NCBI GenBank assembly: GCA_002327725.1
Contig: DCXP01000066.1
Span: forward strand, 1-53,545
Direction: 5' to 3'
Source of the DNA: Proteobacteria bacterium UBA2133
GTDB taxonomy: Bacteria > Pseudomonadota > Gammaproteobacteria > Arenicellales > UBA868
Length of the DNA stretch: 53,545 nt
Of the stretch, positions 50,154 through 53,545 are shown in pieces. Each line of letters begins with the position of its first letter. Within the stretch, counting starts at the first letter, position 1. The notes below the pieces were generated by a model, which saw nothing but the letters and a program-made list of their open reading frames with translations, was not told the DNA's origin and did no database searches. The position numbers and the translations under genes are program-made.

Positions 50154-52183
50154 GCTGCCGCAATGACCGGGTGAAACTGCCCGTGTTTGAACTCTGAAAT
50201 CTGGTCGCGAATCCGCGCGGCCTCTTCGAACTCAAGGTCCCGTGCGTGGGCATACATCTTCTCCTCGAGCTGGTGGATCGTGCGCTTGAATTCCTCGGCG
50301 GATAGCGCCACAACATTGGCAGATGCAATTGCGGATCTCCCGGGTCTGTCGGATTTCGATCCGGTTCTCGTGCCGGGCCCGGCCGCGACGCCATCAATAA
50401 TCTCGTTAACCGGCTTGACGACTGAGCGGGGGATTATATTGTGACGACGGTTGTAGGCCCGTTGTTTCTCCCGCCGCCGCTCTGTCTCATCAATCGCCCG
50501 CTGCATGGACTGGGTGGTTTGTTCTGCATACAGGATTGCCCTGCCGTTGATGTTACGGGCTGCGCGACCCACGGTCTGGATCAGCGACCTTGTGGAGCGC
50601 AGAAACCCCTCTTTGTCAGCATCAAGCACCGCAACGAGCGACACCTCCGGCAGGTCCAGGCCCTCGCGAAGGAGATTAATGCCAACCAGCACGTCAAAAA
50701 CACCCTTTCGAAGGTCAGAGAGAATCTCAACCCGTTCGACGGTATCGATGTCGGAATGCAAGTAGCGCACCCTGATGTCGTGGTCATGCAGGTAGTCGCA
50801 GAGATCCTCGGCCATGCGCTTGGTCAGGGTGGTGACCAGTACCCTTTCGCCGATCGCCGCTGTGGTGCGCGCCTCTGACATCAGGTCGTCAACCTGGGTG
50901 GCGACAGGCCGCACCTCGATTTCCGGATCAACCAGCCCTGTGGGACGGACCACCTGATCGACCACACTGGAACTGTGCTCCCGCTCATAGTCAGCGGGCG
51001 TTGCCGATACGAAAACCGTCCTCGGCATCAGTGATTCAAACTCATCAAAGCGAAGCGGCCGGTTGTCCAGCGCAGACGGCAGCCGGAATCCGTACTCCAC
51101 AAGGTTCTCTTTGCGCGAGCGATCGCCCTTGAACATGGCGCCTAACTGCGGAACCGTGACGTGGCTTTCGTCGATGATCATCAAGGAATTTGTCGGCAGA
51201 TAGTCGATCAGTGTGGGTGGCGGCTCGCCGACATTTCTCCCCGACAGGAAGCGCGAGTAGTTCTCGATCCCGGCGCAGTAGCCGAGTTCGCGCATCATCT
51301 CCACATCGTAGCGGGTCCGCTGTTCCAGCCGCTGCGCTTCGACCAGTTTTTCATGATCGCGCAGAAACGTCAGGCGCTGTGTCAGTTCCTCGTTAATCTC
51401 GTCGATGGCATCGAGGACGGTCTCGCGCGGAGTGACGTAGTGACTCTTTGGGTAGATTGTGAAACGCGTCAACCGTTCATCGGTTTCACCGGTCAGCGGA
51501 TCGAACCGGGAAAGTTTTTCGATTTGATCACCAAAAAGCTCAATCCGTACCGCGAACCGTTCAGACTCGGCTGGAAAGATATCCAGGACATCTCCCCGAA
51601 CCCGGAAAGTCCCCCGCCGAAGCTCGATCTCGTTTCGGGTGTACTGCAGTTCAGCGAGCCGCCGCAGAATGTCGCGTTGCTGCGCCAGCGCCCCCTCACG
51701 AAAGTGCAGGATCATTCCGTGATAGGCGACCGGGTCTCCGAGCCCGTAAATCGCAGAGACCGTCGCTACGATGATGACGTCTTCACGCTCGAGGATCGCC
51801 TTGGTGGCGGATAAGCGCATCTGGTCGATGTGTTCATTGATGGAGGCATCTTTTTCGATGTAGGTATCGCTGGCGGGAACGTAGGCCTCCGGCTGATAGT
51901 AATCGTAATAGGACACGAAATACTCAACCGCGTTATCCGGGAAAAACTCCCGCATCTCCGCGTACAGTTGCGCCGCCAGAGTCTTATTCGGCGCCAGGAT
52001 CAGTGCCGGCCGGCCGAACTCGGCGATGACATGCGCCATGGTGAAAGTCTTTCCGGAGCCGGTGACGCCGAGAAGCGTCTGGAACGCCTCCCCTGCGTGA
52101 ATGCCATCAAGCAGCTGCCGGATCGCCTCAGGCTGATCACCCGCGGGGCTGAAATCGCTTTTAAGCGCGAACTGGCGGGTCAT
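50150..52183 (-). CDS. uvrB: Excinuclease ABC subunit B
   Basis: 677 residues. Helicase motif I LLGVTGSGKTFTMA (Lys45), the beta-hairpin region (YYDYYQPEAYVP), LTKRMAEDLCDYL, and the C-terminal UVR domain (LEFEEAARIRDQISEFKHG). Loads damaged DNA for UvrC incision. It converges with lysJ and is divergent from the pseudopilin gene 54 bases away. Confidence 0.97.
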   Translation of the reverse strand: MTRQFALKSDFSPAGDQPEAIRQLLDGIHAGEAFQTLLGVTGSGKTFTMAHVIAEFGRPALILAPNKTLAAQLYAEMREFFPDNAVEYFVSYYDYYQPEAYVPASDTYIEKDASINEHIDQMRLSATKAILEREDVIIVATVSAIYGLGDPVAYHGMILHFREGALAQQRDILRRLAELQYTRNEIELRRGTFRVRGDVLDIFPAESERFAVRIELFGDQIEKLSRFDPLTGETDERLTRFTIYPKSHYVTPRETVLDAIDEINEELTQRLTFLRDHEKLVEAQRLEQRTRYDVEMMRELGYCAGIENYSRFLSGRNVGEPPPTLIDYLPTNSLMIIDESHVTVPQLGAMFKGDRSRKENLVEYGFRLPSALDNRPLRFDEFESLMPRTVFVSATPADYEREHSSSVVDQVVRPTGLVDPEIEVRPVATQVDDLMSEARTTAAIGERVLVTTLTKRMAEDLCDYLHDHDIRVRYLHSDIDTVERVEILSDLRKGVFDVLVGINLLREGLDLPEVSLVAVLDADKEGFLRSTRSLIQTVGRAARNINGRAILYAEQTTQSMQRAIDETERRREKQRAYNRRHNIIPRSVVKPVNEIIDGVAAGPGTRTGSKSDRPGRSAIASANVVALSAEEFKRTIHQLEEKMYAHARDLEFEEAARIRDQISEFKHGQFHPVIAAA

Positions 52184-52237
52184 TTTCAGTGCCCAAGTTC
52201 ACTGGGTTGCTGCCGCAGATCTGCAAGACTGCGCTTC

Positions 52238-52798
52238 ATGAAGCGAGTCTTTGAGTCCAAAAGTCCCGGTTTCACCCCGCCTTTGAAGTGCAAAGGCTTC
52301 ACGATTTCGGAAATGCTGGTGGTCATAGCCGTAGTTGGCGTGTTGCTGGGGCTGACGGTTCCATCCTGGCGAGGTCAGATTATCGCAAAACAGGTGGATA
52401 CTGCGTCGCAGCGCCTGCTGCACCACCTCAGTCTTGCGAGGATGGAGTCTATCCGCAGCGGATGGTCGGTGATGGCATGCCCGGGAAGCGCGGATACCGG
52501 ATGCGAAGTGAACGGTTCCTGGGCCGACGGCTGGCTTGGGTTCGTAGACCGTGATCAGGACCGGACGTATGATCCCGACGAGAGGATTCTATTCGCATCC
52601 CCCCGGACTTCAGGCGTTGACATTCACTGGCGGTCGCCAAACTGGATACGTTTTAAGCCACAGGGTGAAGCGTGGCCGAATGGCCACTTCAGGTTTTGCG
52701 GTCAGTCGGAAAAGCATGTTCGAACCGTCATTGTGTATCTGACGGGAAGAGTTCGACTTGCCGACAGCGCGCCCTCCGGAAAGCAGGTGTCCTGTTGA
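52238..52798 (+). CDS. GspH/FimT-like type IV pseudopilin
   Basis: 186 residues from ATG 52238. Prepilin leader with cleavage Gly20/Phe21 and Glu25 (+5): CKGFTISEMLVVIAVVGVLLGL. The body has the GspH fold and paired cysteines (CPGSADTGCEVNGSWADGWLGF). Minor pilin of type IV pili or type II secretion. A rho-independent terminator follows. The other pilus genes are not here. Confidence 0.92.
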   Translation: MKRVFESKSPGFTPPLKCKGFTISEMLVVIAVVGVLLGLTVPSWRGQIIAKQVDTASQRLLHHLSLARMESIRSGWSVMACPGSADTGCEVNGSWADGWLGFVDRDQDRTYDPDERILFASPRTSGVDIHWRSPNWIRFKPQGEAWPNGHFRFCGQSEKHVRTVIVYLTGRVRLADSAPSGKQVSC

Positions 52799-53042
52799 CA
52801 GAGACCATCGCTACGCGAAGATCACTTCTTAACCCAAGGAGCATGACAGTAGCATTGCGACCCCGGTATTCCCCGGTAGTTCAGTTTTCTTGGTGTTTCA
52901 TACTGACAAAAGAAAAAGGGCATCCGGGGTTTGGATGTCCTTTTGTGATTTCTTCTATATCAGCCTCATGTCTAGACTACTAAAGGATAAGTGTATAAAG
53001 ACTACCCTCTCTAGTTATCTCATTGGCTCTTTTTCAGTTCGA
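52799..53042. other. Intergenic region with terminator, AT-richer than surroundings
   Basis: 244 bases after the pseudopilin gene; apart from the terminator hairpin I see no gene. The base composition drops in GC toward 53,000, which may mark foreign DNA. Confidence 0.4.
52914..52944 (+). terminator. Rho-independent terminator after the pseudopilin gene
   Basis: 12-bp stem AAAAGGGCATCC / GGATGTCCTTTT with one G-U pair and a 7-base loop; the T-tract is part of the stem and continues briefly. The symmetric form could serve both strands, thus also the leftward gene at 53043-53513. Confidence 0.8.
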
Positions 53043-53513
53043 TCACATTTCAGAAGCAAACTCAGCAATTGTTACCCCAAGAATAATTAGAACAAGCAGT
53101 CCGACTATAAGCACCAGGTAACTGATTATCAGCCCCGCTAACGCCATACCTGATCCAGTCTGATTGCCATTACTTTTCTCTATCTGCGATCGCGCGATAT
53201 GGCCACAGATAATTGCCGCGATTTGAGTGATAATCGGAATGAACCAAGTGACAATTACGCCCAACAGAGATACTACGAGACTAATGACGGCTAATGCGTT
53301 TGTTCTTGGCGCGGTAATACGATGCTCAAACACCTGATGATGGTCGGACCCTGCACTTATTGATTCATCAATGTCATGCTCAGTCTCGACTAACTCTTCT
53401 ACTTCAATTCCTCTCCCCTTCAGGATTGAAATAGCGTCATCGAGAGATTCGGATTCTAATTCCCCTCGAACAACTATCCCTTCTTTCCTCCCGGTCCAGG
53501 TAAATTCTTTCAT
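53043..53513 (-). CDS. DUF4190-like membrane protein with a PilC/GspF-like N-terminus
   Basis: 156 residues from ATG 53513. Residues 1-40 (KEFTWTGRKEGIVVRGELES, then LDDAISILKGRGIEVEELVE) look like the N-terminal soluble segment of PilC/GspF inner-membrane platform proteins. After an acidic linker come two hydrophobic regions (about 75-110 and 122-150) with ITQIAAIICGHIARSQIEKS and GMALAGLIISYLVLI, typical of DUF4190. Function unknown. Low GC compared with its neighbours. Confidence 0.75.
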   Translation of the reverse strand: MKEFTWTGRKEGIVVRGELESESLDDAISILKGRGIEVEELVETEHDIDESISAGSDHHQVFEHRITAPRTNALAVISLVVSLLGVIVTWFIPIITQIAAIICGHIARSQIEKSNGNQTGSGMALAGLIISYLVLIVGLLVLIILGVTIAEFASEM

Positions 53514-53545
53514 CGATCGCCCCCCCACGAGAATCTCAGGGTGTA

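Noticed and set aside
52184..52237. Possible SOS (LexA) box upstream of uvrB
   Set aside because: A CTG...CAG pair is present but its spacing is 11, not the 10 required by the E. coli-type box, and the flanks do not fit.

Overview
The window is chromosomal DNA of an unnamed, probably marine or environmental gammaproteobacterium. The evidence is gene order: infC-rpmI-rplT-pheS-pheT-ihfA, surE-pcm-yqaA-nlpD, rne/rluC/maf/rpmF-plsX-fabH-fabG-acpP-fabF-mltG-tmk-holB-pilZ-tatD, and hom-thrC are all classic gammaproteobacterial blocks. GC is moderately high. I cannot name the genus from sequence alone.

Layout. 1-2.3 kb: a TRAP transporter (dctM partial, dctQ, dctP), ending at a 3' half of a tRNA-Leu gene that looks like an attachment-site scar. 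2.3-7.4 kb: a secreted heparin-lyase-like protein with an acidic tail, a phosphoribosyltransferase, and a two-component pair of the 'proteobacterial dedicated sortase system' type. 7.4-8.2 kb: bactofilin and a near-perfect dif site (8141-8168), which places the replication terminus here; five FtsK-orienting octamers found by eye all point at it. 8.2-17 kb: tatD to rpmF, the fatty-acid/phospholipid and septation-related block, lacking fabD, pabC and yceD. 17-24.8 kb: maf, sppA, Rieske protein, rluC, rne with a long structured leader, rlmD, exonuclease. 24.9-31.9 kb: thrC-hom, Mth938-like protein, nlpD-yqaA-pcm-surE (no rpoS next to nlpD), a cation diffusion facilitator. 31.9-36.9 kb: CorB-like protein, cytochrome c, branched-chain aminotransferase, YtfJ-like protein, radical SAM/SPASM protein and methyltransferase, all leftward. 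36.9-45.3 kb: tRNA-Pro(GGG), MerR regulator, ihfA, pheT, pheS, rplT, rpmI, infC, thrS, a VOC protein and tRNA-Val(GAC). 45.5-50.2 kb: a compact six-gene rightward operon for amino-acid synthesis on the LysW amino-group carrier protein. 50.1-53.5 kb: uvrB, a GspH/FimT pseudopilin, and a PilC-N-terminus/DUF4190 chimera.

The most notable system is the LysW operon: lysW, lysX, lysY, a stand-alone class II glutamine-amidotransferase-like Ntn hydrolase, lysZ and lysJ, but no lysK. LysX joins the substrate to the C-terminal Glu of LysW by a gamma-glutamyl amide, which is the type of bond class II amidotransferase folds hydrolyse (glutamine; also gamma-glutamyl compounds in EgtC and yeast Dug3). I therefore infer that this protein may replace LysK as the enzyme releasing lysine, ornithine or another diamino acid from the carrier. 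This is a hypothesis from gene content and motifs and has not been demonstrated.
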